From positions 3,159,178-3,223,177 of the forward strand of contig NZ_JACHJB010000002.1 in the NCBI RefSeq assembly GCF_014207745.1: DNA of 64,000 bases, read 5' to 3'. Source of the DNA: Nonomuraea muscovyensis. Lineage in GTDB: Bacteria; Actinomycetota; Actinomycetes; Streptosporangiales; Streptosporangiaceae. Below, in pieces: positions 20,501-29,177 of the stretch. Below the pieces are notes generated by a model. The model made no database searches. It saw only the letters and a program-made list of their open reading frames with translations, and was not told the origin of the DNA. The position numbers and the translations under genes are program-made. Position 1 is the first letter of the stretch. The number at the start of each line of letters is the position of its first letter.

Positions 20501-20807
20501 CTGGGGAACCGTCATCCCCGACGACTGGGTCGCCGACTTCCTCCTGCCGGTCTGGGGCCTGGTCGCCGCCCGTCTCGGCACCCCCGGCCCGCGCGACCTC
20601 TACGACCGTCTCCTCCCCCACGCCGACCAGTTCGTCGTGGCCGGTATGGGCACCGCGTGCTGGGGCTCCACCCATCTGGTCCTGGCGGAGCTGGCCCGCC
20701 GCCTGGACGACGAGGACGCGGCCCGCGCTCACGCCCGCGCCGCCCTGGACGCGCACCGGCGGCACGGGCCGACCTACGGGGAGTCGCGGAGCACCTTGCC
20801 GGCCTGA
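17565..20807 (+). CDS. Large SARP/BTAD regulator with AAA-type ATPase and TPR-like C-terminus
   Basis: A 1080-residue AfsR-like protein. Residues 1-95 are an OmpR-type winged helix (FRLFGPLEVTAGE, then the RTLQAYIAHLRRIL helix). Residues 100-245 are a BTAD domain. An STAND/AAA ATPase follows with Walker A GEAGIGKT (about residue 309) and Walker B VVLDDLHWADVSSLRLL (about 400). The rest is helical TPR-like repeats. Such proteins activate secondary-metabolism genes through 11-bp-spaced repeats. ATG 17565 follows a GGGGGG. The frame runs open far upstream but those residues lack SARP similarity. The divergent oxidase is the obvious target. Confidence 0.88.
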   Translation: MAGLEFRLFGPLEVTAGERGVLDLGTRKQRALVVMLALEPGRVVSLDRLIEELWAGEPPAGATRTLQAYIAHLRRILEPGRPPRTPPSVLLTREPGYLLAVAPGQVDLSRFAVWTEQGREALALGAPGKAVELLDRALDLWRGDPLGEFADQEFAQPVITRLAELRVMALEHRFEARLALGEDASLVPGLEALVEDGPYRERAWSLLVLALYRAGRQADALAALRRVRARLAADLGLSPGPDLQELERAVFDQAPGLRLPAPQPAAPAVQPASEPDEDGLIARSAQLELVERRLGEARRGRGGAVLVTGEAGIGKTRLVRAAADLAAARGFRVAWGRCVDGTAPAFWPWAQILREAGDGSGLLSEQAPVSGQDPDAALFGLYEQVVAVLTDAQAPLAVVLDDLHWADVSSLRLLDFVTEAAARHRLLVFATCRPEPGDPPDALRDTLAALSRSGERMELPPFTSGDVASYLRTKNVAEEPGLVETLVERTGGNPFYLGEVLRLRRSERAAVPSGVRDVIERRVARLPEETRALLRAAAVAGRDIGIDLLETVTDAGAEHVMAALEPAVATGLLVEPPTGADYRFSHALVQETLYAGLSRLERSRLHLRVGEALEPVLPESESATLAHHFAQAGRLGGADKTVKHAARAAGHAAGHLALTEAVDLWTLALSALPPGQDGERARLLTDRGQTHRAAGRPQDARRDWEEAIRLARTIGDREALIRAVTAIGGPSLWNWRPYGVVDADMVTLIEDLLNGPLGDADRAELLGSLALELHYGPRSAEGERHAAEAVDIARRLGDTPLLARTMNNYLLAAFRPGRNAERRAVAAELASLPGLPVSGEVMARVFLMSCLLRDGDLPGWDRELARCEALLDAAPRPGLESMVRIAQTARSTLEGRWDEAEELLATYGDMRFGSTLWGRPFRRLVTTFTCRRAQGRIPEILDELVAAAGEPHLVPLRPVAVLAAVEADRHPLARELIERWGTVIPDDWVADFLLPVWGLVAARLGTPGPRDLYDRLLPHADQFVVAGMGTACWGSTHLVLAELARRLDDEDAARAHARAALDAHRRHGPTYGESRSTLPA

Positions 20808-20955
20808 GCCGCAACCCGACCCCGGCTCGCTCCCAGACGGTCTCCGTCGGAGCCATGAGGGACGGGTTTCGGAAGCCGACGGTCGCCGATGGGACGAGCT
20901 GATCTTCTGGCCGGCGCGCGGCTGCCGCCGCCGTCAGGTTGCCACGACCGTGGGT

Positions 20956-20986
20956 CCATGGGCTGCCCAGGGTGGGCGGCCCATGG
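20956..20986. terminator. Bidirectional hairpin between convergent genes
   Basis: CCATGGGC (20956-20963) pairs with GCCCATGG (20979-20986), and inside it GCCCA pairs with TGGGC around a 3-base loop. It lies between the convergent regulator and tex genes, 25 bases past the tex stop. There is no T-run, which is common for actinobacterial terminators. Confidence 0.55.
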
Positions 20987-21010
20987 CCCGTGCGGGTGGT
21001 CGGCAGGAGG

Positions 21011-23533
21011 TCAGCGGCCGTTGCCGGGGTCGGTGAGACCCGCCTTGCGGAGGGCTTCTGCCATGGCGCCCGACGGAGCGGGCCGGTCCTGGCGCTGGCC
21101 GCCGCGCTGGCCGCCCTGGCCGGTGCCGCGCTGGCCGCCGTTGCCGCGGCCCCGCTGGTCGTTGTCGCCGCCGCGCCGGCCGCCGTCGCCGCGACCCCGC
21201 TGACCCCCCTCGCCGCGACCGCGCTGACCGCCCTGCCCTGAGCCACCCTGCCCTGAGCCGCCCTGCCCTGAGCCGCCCTCGCCTCGGACGCCGTCGCCCC
21301 GGGAGCCGTCGCCCCGGCCGCGCTGGCCGTTGGTGTCGCGGCTCTGGCGGGGGCCGCCGCGCTGGCCGCGCCCGTCCGGCGAGGTCTGGGCCGCCTCGTC
21401 GTCCAGGCGCAGGGTCAGGGAGATGCGCTTGCGCGGGATGTCCACGTCGAGCACCTTGACCCGGACGATGTCACCCGGCTTCACCACGTCACGCGGGTCC
21501 TTGACGAAGGTGCGCGACATGGCGGAGACGTGGACCAGGCCGTCCTGGTGGACCCCGATGTCCACGAACGCGCCGAACGCCGCGACGTTGGTGACCACGC
21601 CCTCCAGGATCATCCCGGACACCAGGTCCGAGATCTTCTCGACGCCCTCCTTGAAGGTGGCCGTCTTGAACGCGGGCCGCGGGTCACGGCCGGGCTTCTC
21701 GAGCTCGCGGAGGATGTCGGTGACCGTCGGCAGGCCGAAGGTGTCGTCGGTGAACTCCTGCGGCTTGATCGAGCGCAGCACCGCCGTGTTGCCGATCAGC
21801 AGCTTGAGATCGGTCCGGGCCGAGCCGAGGATGCGCCGGACCACCGGATAGGCCTCGGGGTGCACGCTGGACGCGTCGAGCGGGTCGTCACCCTCGCGGA
21901 TGCGCAGGAATCCGGCGCACTGCTCGAACGCCTTCGGCCCGAGCCGGGACACCTCCTTGAGCGCGGTGCGGGTGCGGAACGGGCCGTTGGTGTCGCGGTG
22001 TCGCACGATGCTCTCCGCCAGCGTGGCGCCGATGCCGGACACGCGCGTGAGCAGGGGCGCGGAGGCGGTGTTGACGTCGACGCCGACGGCGTTGACGCAG
22101 TCTTCCACCACCGCGTCGAGCGAGCGGGACAGCTTGGTCTCGGCCAGGTCGTGCTGGTACTGGCCGACCCCGATGGACTTGGGATCGATCTTGACCAGCT
22201 CGGCCAGCGGGTCCTGGAGCCGGCGGGCGATCGAGACCGCGCCGCGCAGGGACACGTCGAGCTCGGGGAGCTCCTGAGAGGCGTAGGCGGAGGCGGAGTA
22301 GACCGACGCGCCGGCCTCCGACACCACGATCTTGGTGAGGGACGGCATGTGCTTGACCAGCTCGCCCGCCAGCTTGTCGGTCTCGCGGGAGGCGGTGCCG
22401 TTGCCGATCGCGATCAGCTCGACGCCGTGCTTCTGGGCCAGCGCGCCGAGCACGGCCAGCGACTGGTCCCACTGCCGCTTGGGCTCGTGCGGGTAGATGG
22501 TGGCCGTGTCGACCACCTTGCCCGTGGCGTCGACCACCGCCACCTTCACGCCGGTGCGCAGACCGGGGTCGAGCCCCATGGTGACGCGCGTGCCCGCCGG
22601 GGCGGCCAGCAGCAGGTCGCGCAGGTTGGCGGCGAACACCCGCACCGCCTCGTCCTCGGCCGCCTGCCACAGCCGCATCCGCAGGTCGATGCCCAGGTGC
22701 ACGAGGATGCGCGTGCGCCAGGCCCAGCGGACCGTCTCGCTCAGCCAGCGGTCGGCGGGCCGGCCCTGGTCGGAGACGCCGAACCGGGAGGCGATGCGCA
22801 TCTCGTAGTCGGGGCTGTCGTCCGGCTCCAGGGTGACGCTGAGGATCTCTTCCTTCTCCCCCCGGAACATCGCCAGGATGCGGTGCGAGGGCAGCTTCGT
22901 GAACGGCTCGGCGAAGTCGAAGTAGTCGGAGAACTTCGCCCCCGCCTCCTCCTTGCCCTCGCGGACCCTGGCCACCAGCCGCCCGCGCTCCCACAACTGC
23001 TCGCGCAGCCCGCCGATCAGGTCGGCGTCCTCGGCGAACCGCTCGATGAGGATCGCCCTGGCCCCCTCCAGCGCCGCCCCGGAGTCGGCCACCCCCTCGG
23101 TGACGAACCCCTCCGCCACCGCCGCGGGGTCCAGCGACGGGTCGGCGAGCAGCCGGTCGGCGAGCGGCTCCAGGCCGAGCTCGCGCGCGATCTGCGCCTT
23201 GGTGCGCCGCTTGGGTTTGTACGGCAGGTAGATGTCCTCAAGACGGGCCTTGGTCTCGGCCGCCATGATCTGGGTGCGCAGCTCGTCGTCGAGCTTGCCC
23301 TGGGACTCGATCGACTCCAGGATCGCCGACCGGCGCTCCTCGAGCTCGCGAAGGTAGCGCAGCCTCTCCTCGAGCGTGCGCAGCTGCGCGTCGTCGAGAG
23401 CCCCGGTGGCCTCCTTGCGGTATCGGGCGATGAACGGCACCGTGGCGCCGCCGTCGAGCAGCTCGATGGCCGCGAGCACCTGCCCGTCGCGTACGCCGAG
23501 CTCTGCGGCGATCCGCTGGTGAATAGAGAGCAC
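21011..23533 (-). CDS. tex: Tex-family S1 RNA-binding transcription accessory protein
   Basis: An 840-residue protein. It has the Tex N-terminal domain (VPFIARYRKEATGALDD), a YqgF/RuvX-like nuclease-fold core (TMGLDPGLRTGVKVAVVD), helix-hairpin-helix motifs (VSGIGATLAESIV), and an S1 domain (GVVTNVAAFGAFVDIGVHQDGLVHVS). Tex binds RNA and transcription complexes in the cytoplasm. The C-terminal 110 residues are a low-complexity Gly/Arg/Gln tail with GGSGQ and GGQRGRG repeats, longer than in most Tex proteins. The start is GTG 23533. A 38-residue open frame lies just upstream on the same strand. Confidence 0.95.
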   Translation of the reverse strand: MLSIHQRIAAELGVRDGQVLAAIELLDGGATVPFIARYRKEATGALDDAQLRTLEERLRYLRELEERRSAILESIESQGKLDDELRTQIMAAETKARLEDIYLPYKPKRRTKAQIARELGLEPLADRLLADPSLDPAAVAEGFVTEGVADSGAALEGARAILIERFAEDADLIGGLREQLWERGRLVARVREGKEEAGAKFSDYFDFAEPFTKLPSHRILAMFRGEKEEILSVTLEPDDSPDYEMRIASRFGVSDQGRPADRWLSETVRWAWRTRILVHLGIDLRMRLWQAAEDEAVRVFAANLRDLLLAAPAGTRVTMGLDPGLRTGVKVAVVDATGKVVDTATIYPHEPKRQWDQSLAVLGALAQKHGVELIAIGNGTASRETDKLAGELVKHMPSLTKIVVSEAGASVYSASAYASQELPELDVSLRGAVSIARRLQDPLAELVKIDPKSIGVGQYQHDLAETKLSRSLDAVVEDCVNAVGVDVNTASAPLLTRVSGIGATLAESIVRHRDTNGPFRTRTALKEVSRLGPKAFEQCAGFLRIREGDDPLDASSVHPEAYPVVRRILGSARTDLKLLIGNTAVLRSIKPQEFTDDTFGLPTVTDILRELEKPGRDPRPAFKTATFKEGVEKISDLVSGMILEGVVTNVAAFGAFVDIGVHQDGLVHVSAMSRTFVKDPRDVVKPGDIVRVKVLDVDIPRKRISLTLRLDDEAAQTSPDGRGQRGGPRQSRDTNGQRGRGDGSRGDGVRGEGGSGQGGSGQGGSGQGGQRGRGEGGQRGRGDGGRRGGDNDQRGRGNGGQRGTGQGGQRGGQRQDRPAPSGAMAEALRKAGLTDPGNGR

Positions 23534-23560
23534 TTGCCTGCCTTTCGATGGTCCCGCCGG

Positions 23561-23677
23561 TCAATTGTGCAGGACCGAGCCGTTCTTCATGACCAGAGTC
23601 CGCGACGGGTGAACACGCTCCGCGGGGCGGGCCGGGGCCGCGGACGGACCCCGGCGGCGGACGCGTACGTCGGTCAT
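23561..23677 (-). CDS. Possible 38-residue open frame upstream of tex
   Basis: An ATG-started 38-codon frame ends 27 bp before the tex start, on the same strand: basic in the middle and ending TLVMKNGSVLHN. It has a weak AGGG upstream. It could be a leader peptide, the tail of a lost amidohydrolase-like gene, or noise. The rest of the 329-bp gap to the divergent DUF917 gene holds promoters for both sides and no other recognised gene. Confidence 0.25.
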   Translation of the reverse strand: MTDVRVRRRGPSAAPARPAERVHPSRTLVMKNGSVLHN

Positions 23678-23862
23678 GCCGGCAACCCTAGAGCCCGGCA
23701 CCGACGTTTCGGGCCCGTGACCGGGCGGGGCCGCGGGTGTCTTCGCGCGGCGGGGAGCTCCTGGCAACGGTACGGGGCCGATGTCCCGCTATGCCCATAG
23801 AAGCTCCGGCGCCGATGCCGGACTGGCGTAACCGCGTGGCATGTGCTTGGTTGTGTCGCCAT

Positions 23863-24927
23863 ATGAAGATTGATTTAGGGGATGTTGCCGCTCTTGCCCG
23901 GGGATGTGCCGTATTGGGCACCGGAGGCGGCGGAGACGTGCGTACCGGAGCGCTGGCGGCGCGCCGGGCGATCGAGGAGTACGGGGCGGTGCCGCTCGTC
24001 CGCCCCGCGGACCTGGCCGGGGACGCGCTGGTCGTGCCGCTGTCCGGCATCGGGGCCCCCACCGTCAGCCACGAGATGATCCACGGCGAGGACGAGCCGC
24101 GGCGGATCGCCGAGGAGGTCGAGCGGGTCTTCGGCCGGCCGCCGGACGCGGTCATGTCGTCGGAGATCGGCGGCGCGAACGGCGTGGCGCCCGTCGCCTG
24201 GGCCGCGCAGCTCGGGCTGCCGCTGCTGGACGCCGACGGCATGGGGCGGGCCTTCCCCGAGGTGCAGATGGTCTCGATGTACGTGGCGGGGCTGCCGGCC
24301 GACCTGGTGATCATGGCGGACGTGGCCGGGAACGTGGTGACCATCCGCCCCGTGGACGGCCTGTGGTCGGAACGGCTGGCCCGGGCGGTGTGCGTGGCGG
24401 CCGGCTCGCACGCGCTGATGGCCGACTACGTCCTCACGGCCGAACGGGCGAGGGGCGCGCTGATCGAGGGCACGGTGTCGCGGGCGCTGGCCATCGGCCG
24501 GTCCACCGACGCCGCCCCGGACCCGCTCCGGGCGTTGCGGGAAGAGCTGGGCGCCGCCCGGCTGATCAGCGGCAAGCTGACCGACGTGGAACGGCGCACC
24601 ACCGGCGGGTTCGTCAGGGGCACGGCCACGATCGAGGGCACCGGCGGCGACCGCGGCCGGCGGCTCACCCTGGAGCTCCAGAACGAGAACCTGGTGGCCG
24701 TCGAGGACGGCCGGGTCAGGGCCATGGTGCCGGACCTGATCACCGTGGTCGACACCGAGACCGCCGCCGCGATCCAGACCGAGGCGCTGCGCTACGGCCA
24801 GCGGGTCACGGTGCTCGCCTGGCCGTGCGGCCCCCTCTGGCGCACCCCCAAGGGGCTGGAGACCGCGGGCCCGCGGGCGTTCGGCTACGACCTGGACTAC
24901 ACCCCCGTCGAGGAGCTGACGACGTGA
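23863..24927 (+). CDS. DUF917 protein (S-methyl-thiohydantoin desulfurase family)
   Basis: A 354-residue cytosolic protein of the DUF917 family, recently linked to S-methyl-thiohydantoin desulfurisation. Signatures are the N-terminal AVLGTGGGGDVRTG, MSSEIGGANGVAP, and LLDADGMGRAFPEVQM. ATG 23863 begins right at the conserved domain; no Shine-Dalgarno is visible, so the mRNA may be leaderless. The stop overlaps the hydantoinase start by 4 bases (GTGA), and DUF917 genes are commonly paired with hydantoinase genes. It is the first gene of a seven-gene operon reaching 31601 that includes a full ABC importer, so the substrate is probably an imported cyclic amide. Confidence 0.88.
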   Translation: MKIDLGDVAALARGCAVLGTGGGGDVRTGALAARRAIEEYGAVPLVRPADLAGDALVVPLSGIGAPTVSHEMIHGEDEPRRIAEEVERVFGRPPDAVMSSEIGGANGVAPVAWAAQLGLPLLDADGMGRAFPEVQMVSMYVAGLPADLVIMADVAGNVVTIRPVDGLWSERLARAVCVAAGSHALMADYVLTAERARGALIEGTVSRALAIGRSTDAAPDPLRALREELGAARLISGKLTDVERRTTGGFVRGTATIEGTGGDRGRRLTLELQNENLVAVEDGRVRAMVPDLITVVDTETAAAIQTEALRYGQRVTVLAWPCGPLWRTPKGLETAGPRAFGYDLDYTPVEELTT

Positions 24928-26474
24928 CCGAGGGAGCGCTGCGCGTCGGCGTCGACGTCGGCGGCACGAACACCGACGCCGTCGTGCTCGACGCGGCCGA
25001 CCGGGTGGTCGCCAAGGCCAAGCGGCCCACCACCCCCGACGTGACCGAAGGGCTGCGGGCCGCGCTGGACGCCGTCCTCGCCGAGGTGGGAACCGCCGCC
25101 GGCCGGGTGACGCGGGTCATGCTCGGCACCACCCACGCGACCAACGCCGTCCTGGAACGCCGCAACCTCGGCCGGGTCGCCGTGCTCCGGCTCGGCGCGC
25201 CCGCGACCACGTCGGTGCCGCCGCTGTCCGGCTGGCCCGCCGACCTGCGCAGGGCGGTCTCCGCCGGGGAGGCCGTGCTGCCCGGCGGCCACTACGTGGA
25301 CGGGCGCGAGATCGGCCCGCTCGACCGGGACGCGATCCGCCGCTTCCTGGACGGCGTGACGGCCGACGCCGTGGCGGTGACCGGCGTGTTCAGCCCTGCG
25401 GACGGCGGGCACGAGCGGGCGGTCGCGGAGCTGGTGGGGCGGGAGTACGGGCTGCCCGTCTCGCTCAGCCACGAGATCGGCTCGCTCGGGCTGCTCGAAC
25501 GAGAGAACGCGACCGTGCTCAACGCCGCCCTGTACGGCGTGGCGGCCCACGTGACCGAGGCGCTGGTCACGGCGCTGGCCGAGCGCGGGCTGGCCGCCAG
25601 GCCGTACCTCGCCCAGAACGACGGCACGCTCATGACGGTGGAGCACGCGGCGCGGCTGCCGGTGGCGACCATCGGCTCCGGCCCGGCGAACTCCCTGCGC
25701 GGCGCGGCGTTCCTGTCCGGCGTGGCCGACGCGATCGTGGCCGACGTGGGCGGGACGTCCACGGACCTCGGCGTGCTGGCCGGCGGATTCCCCAGGGAGT
25801 CGGCGGCGGCCGTGGAGATCGGCGGCGTGCTCACCAACTTCCGCATGCCGGACATCCTGGCCATCGCGCTGGGCGGCGGCAGCGTGGTCCGCGAGCACGG
25901 CGTCGGACCCGACTCGGTGGGATACCGGATCACCGAGGAGGCGCTGGTGTTCGGCGGCGCCACGGTGACCATGACGGACGCGGCGGTGGCCGCCGGCCGC
26001 ACGCCTCCCGGGGCGGCGGGCTGGGACGGCGCACCCGCGGCGGACGACCTGACGCGCGACCTCATGCGCGCCGCCGTGTCGCGGGCCGATGCGATGGTGG
26101 CCGACGCGGTGGACCGGATGGCGCTGGGCCGCGGCGACCGGCCGCTGGTGGCGGTCGGCGGCGGGGCGTTCCTGCTCGCGCCGCAGATCCCCGGCGTGAG
26201 CGGCGTCGTACGCCCGGACCACGCCGAGGTCGCCAACGCCGTGGGCGCCGCGATCGCACTGGCGAGCGGCAGAGTGGATACGATCTTGCCTGCGGGCGAA
26301 AGCCGGTCAAAGGCGATCGAAAGGGCCAAGGAAGAGGCCGCGGCGCGAGCCGTCGCCGCGGGTGCCGACGCTGCGCAGGTCGAGATCGTCGACCTGGCCG
26401 AGGTGCCCCTGAGCTACCTCGCCGAGCCCGCCGTGCGGGTACACGTCAAGGCCGCCGGACCTCTTGCCCGGTGA
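24924..26474 (+). CDS. Hydantoinase/oxoprolinase family protein (HyuA-like)
   Basis: A 516-residue ATP-dependent cyclic-amide hydrolase subunit. The N-terminal actin-like phosphate loop is VGVDVGGTNTDAVVLD, with IVADVGGTSTDLGVL in the middle and VAVGGGAFLL near the end. Family members open hydantoins or 5-oxoproline with ATP. No HyuB partner follows; instead the partner is the coupled DUF917 protein, which defines the short HyuA-type branch. The next gene (importer lipoprotein) starts 46 bp downstream. Confidence 0.9.
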   Translation: MTEGALRVGVDVGGTNTDAVVLDAADRVVAKAKRPTTPDVTEGLRAALDAVLAEVGTAAGRVTRVMLGTTHATNAVLERRNLGRVAVLRLGAPATTSVPPLSGWPADLRRAVSAGEAVLPGGHYVDGREIGPLDRDAIRRFLDGVTADAVAVTGVFSPADGGHERAVAELVGREYGLPVSLSHEIGSLGLLERENATVLNAALYGVAAHVTEALVTALAERGLAARPYLAQNDGTLMTVEHAARLPVATIGSGPANSLRGAAFLSGVADAIVADVGGTSTDLGVLAGGFPRESAAAVEIGGVLTNFRMPDILAIALGGGSVVREHGVGPDSVGYRITEEALVFGGATVTMTDAAVAAGRTPPGAAGWDGAPAADDLTRDLMRAAVSRADAMVADAVDRMALGRGDRPLVAVGGGAFLLAPQIPGVSGVVRPDHAEVANAVGAAIALASGRVDTILPAGESRSKAIERAKEEAAARAVAAGADAAQVEIVDLAEVPLSYLAEPAVRVHVKAAGPLAR

Positions 26475-26502
26475 CGACATAGAGACGACATAGAGACGAC
26501 AT
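26474..26502 (+). repeat. 11-nt tandem repeat (2.6 copies)
   Basis: ACGACATAGAG is repeated at 26474 and 26485, followed by a partial copy ACGACAT at 26496. It fills most of the space between the hydantoinase stop and the ribosome binding site of the lipoprotein gene. Copy number changes would alter the spacing between the two genes. Confidence 0.8.
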
Positions 26503-26519
26503 CGAAAGGACCCTCAACC

Positions 26520-28136
26520 ATGCGCTGGCACAAGCGACTGCTCGTCGCCGGAGCCGTCGGCGCCGTTGCCATGGCCGCGTCCGCGTGCGCGGGCGGCCAG
26601 GTGCGCGGCGCCGGCGGGACTCCCCCGCCGAGCACCACGACCAGCCAGTCACCGGCGGCGGCCCAGGCCAACGACGCCACCTTCGTCTACGCGCCCAACC
26701 TGGACGTGGTCACCGACTGGGACCCGGCGAGCTCGTACTCCAACGAGATCATCGCCATGGCCAACATCTACGAGGGGCTGACGCGCTACAACGCCGAGGC
26801 CGGCAAGCCGGAGCCGCGCCTGGCCACCGAGTGGACCTCGGCGGCCGGCGGCAAGGAGTGGACGTTCAAGCTCCGCCAGGGCGTGAAGTTCCACACCGGG
26901 GCGCCGATGGACGCCGAGGCCGCCAAGAAGGCCATCGAGCGCACCATCAAGGTCAACGCCGGGGCCGCCTACATCTGGGGCTCGGTCCAGACGATCGAGG
27001 CCGTGGACGCCGCGACGCTGAAGTTCACCCTCAAGTACGCCGCCCCGCTCGACCTCGTCGCCTCCTCCGGGTACGCGGCCCACATCTACGACACGTCCGT
27101 CGCCGACGAGCTCAAGGACGGCACGAAGGACGCCGGCACCGGCCCGTACACGATCGACACCTGGCAGAAGGGCAAGGAGACCGAGCTCACGCTGAAGGCG
27201 TTCGACGACTACTGGGGCGGCTGGAAGCCCGAGCAGTACCGGAAGGTGAGCTTCCGGGTCACGCCGGAGATCACCACCGCCTGGCAGCTCCTGCAGAAGG
27301 GCGAGGTCACCTTCGTCCCCCGGCTCAACCCGCAGCTGTTCGAGCAGGCCGGCACGACCGAGGGCGTGCGCATCTCGCAGAAGCCGTCCTTCCAGAACCT
27401 CCTGCTGCTGCCCAACACCGCCTCCGGTCCCATGAAGGACGTCAAGATCCGGCAGGCGCTCCAGCTCGCCATCGACTACGACGGCCTGGTCGCGGCCCTG
27501 AAGGGCGCCGGGAGCAAAGCCTCCGGTCTGGTGCCCCAGGGTCTGCTCGGCCACGTCTCGGGGATGGAGCCCAAGCAGGACCTCGCCAGGGCGCAGGAAC
27601 TGCTGAACGCCGCCGGTTACGGTCCCGACCTGGAGGAGCTCAAGCTCACGCTCACCTACGCCCAGGGCGACGAGGACCAGAAGCTGCTGGTCACGCTGCT
27701 CAGCTCGACGCTCAAGAAGCTCAACGTGACGCTGCAGGCCAAGCCGATGGCCTGGAACGCCCAGTGGGACCTCGGCAAGAAGCAGGGCCAGGACATCTTC
27801 GTCATGTACTGGTATCCGGACTATCCGGACGCCTACTCGTGGTTCCTCAACGTCTTCAGGAGCGCGGACAAGCCGCAGTTCAACCTGTCGTACCTGAAGA
27901 ACCCCGGCATCGACCGGGCCATCGACGCGCTGCCGCAGCTCACGGCCACCGACGTGCTCGCCGCCGACCGGGCCTACGCCGACCTGCAGAAGAAGATCCT
28001 GCAGGATGAGGCGGCCGTGGCGGTGCCGTACGTGCAGACCTACCAGCGCGCGCTGTCGGCGGGCGTCGAGGGGTACGCCGACAACCCCGCCTATCCCAAC
28101 GTGGTCTTCTTCCACGACCTCAAGCCCGCCGGCTGA
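26520..28136 (+). CDS. Peptide-type ABC importer substrate-binding lipoprotein
   Basis: A 538-residue family 5 solute-binding protein. The lipobox ASAC with Cys23 follows a Sec signal, so the protein is anchored outside the membrane. The family 5 hallmark ISxxxTFKLRxGVKFHTG appears as WTFKLRQGVKFHTG. GAAAGGA precedes the ATG. It begins the transporter half of the operon, followed by two permeases and two ATPases. Context with DUF917 and HyuA suggests that the ligand is a hydantoin, oxoproline or peptide. A close paralogue sits alone at 34066. Confidence 0.92.
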   Translation: MRWHKRLLVAGAVGAVAMAASACAGGQVRGAGGTPPPSTTTSQSPAAAQANDATFVYAPNLDVVTDWDPASSYSNEIIAMANIYEGLTRYNAEAGKPEPRLATEWTSAAGGKEWTFKLRQGVKFHTGAPMDAEAAKKAIERTIKVNAGAAYIWGSVQTIEAVDAATLKFTLKYAAPLDLVASSGYAAHIYDTSVADELKDGTKDAGTGPYTIDTWQKGKETELTLKAFDDYWGGWKPEQYRKVSFRVTPEITTAWQLLQKGEVTFVPRLNPQLFEQAGTTEGVRISQKPSFQNLLLLPNTASGPMKDVKIRQALQLAIDYDGLVAALKGAGSKASGLVPQGLLGHVSGMEPKQDLARAQELLNAAGYGPDLEELKLTLTYAQGDEDQKLLVTLLSSTLKKLNVTLQAKPMAWNAQWDLGKKQGQDIFVMYWYPDYPDAYSWFLNVFRSADKPQFNLSYLKNPGIDRAIDALPQLTATDVLAADRAYADLQKKILQDEAAVAVPYVQTYQRALSAGVEGYADNPAYPNVVFFHDLKPAG

Positions 28137-28148
28137 GGCGGGCAGGTC

Positions 28149-29177
28149 ATGCCGCGTCACGTGGCCCGCCGGCTCGGCCAGGCTCTCCTGGTCGTGGCCG
28201 GCGTGGTCGGCCTCACCTTCGTCGTCACGCGGATGGTGCCGGGCGATCCGGCGGTGGCGTTCGCCGGGCCCAAGGCCACGCCCGAGCAGCTCGCGCAGGC
28301 ACGGGAGCGGTTCGGGCTGGACGACCCGCTGCCGGCCCAGCTCTGGAACTACCTCAGGGACCTGGTGACCGGCGACTGGGGCACCAGCCTGCGCACCCGG
28401 CAGGCCGTGCTCGACGACCTGTACGTGGCGTTCCCGGCCTCGCTGGAGCTGGTCGGCACGGCGCTGCTCGGCGCCGTGGTGGTGGGCATCCCGGTCGGAG
28501 TCCTGGCCGCCCGCTACAAGGGGAAATTTCCAGATATTGGGGTGCGGGTGACGAGCATGCTGGCCGTCTCCGTTCCGGTGTTCTGGCTGGCCCTGGCCTT
28601 GCAGACGGTCTTCGCCGGCCACCTCGACCTGCTGCCGGTCGCCGGTGAGTACGACCCCGCGCTCGACACCACGAGCCCGCTCACGCTCTGGACCAACATC
28701 ACCGTCGTGGACGCCCTCATCACCGGCAACTGGCCCATCTTCACCAGCACCCTGGAGCACCTGGTGCTGCCCGCCCTCGTCGTGGCCGCGTACCCGACCG
28801 GAGTGATCGCGCAGATGACCCGGGCGGCGCTGATCGAGGAGTCGGGACAGGACCACGCGCGCATGGAGCGGGCGCTCGGCTTCGGCGAGACGGCCATCCT
28901 GACCAGGTTCGCGCTGCGCCCGGCGCTCAACCCCGTGCTGTCGCTCATCGCCCTGGTCTTCGCCTACGCGATCGTGAACGGCTTCCTGGTGGAGGCGGTC
29001 TTCAACTGGCCGGGCCTCGGCAGGTACGCCGTCGAGTCGATCCGCCACCTGGACACGCCGGCCATCGCGGGCGTCACGCTGCTGGTGGCGCTCGTGTACG
29101 TGCTCGCCAACCTGGTGGTGGACCTGCTCCAGGGGGTCGTGGACCCCCGGGCGGACCCGAGGGCGAGGCCGCGGTGA
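28149..29177 (+). CDS. Peptide-type ABC importer permease (DppB-like)
   Basis: A 342-residue inner-membrane permease with about six membrane helices and the DppB-type N-terminus MPRHVARRLGQALLVVAGVVGLTFVVTR-like layout (helix from residue 9). The cytoplasmic coupling loop near EESGQDHARMERALGFGE matches the EAA motif. It starts 12 bp after the binding protein and overlaps the next permease by 4 bases. It forms the channel with the DppC-like partner. Confidence 0.92.
   Translation: MPRHVARRLGQALLVVAGVVGLTFVVTRMVPGDPAVAFAGPKATPEQLAQARERFGLDDPLPAQLWNYLRDLVTGDWGTSLRTRQAVLDDLYVAFPASLELVGTALLGAVVVGIPVGVLAARYKGKFPDIGVRVTSMLAVSVPVFWLALALQTVFAGHLDLLPVAGEYDPALDTTSPLTLWTNITVVDALITGNWPIFTSTLEHLVLPALVVAAYPTGVIAQMTRAALIEESGQDHARMERALGFGETAILTRFALRPALNPVLSLIALVFAYAIVNGFLVEAVFNWPGLGRYAVESIRHLDTPAIAGVTLLVALVYVLANLVVDLLQGVVDPRADPRARPR

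Noticed and set aside
23561..23767. 68-residue minus-strand frame upstream of tex as a full gene
   Set aside because: Its N-terminal part is Pro/Ala/Arg-rich shadow sequence. Only the last 38 codons look possible, and those are listed at low confidence.
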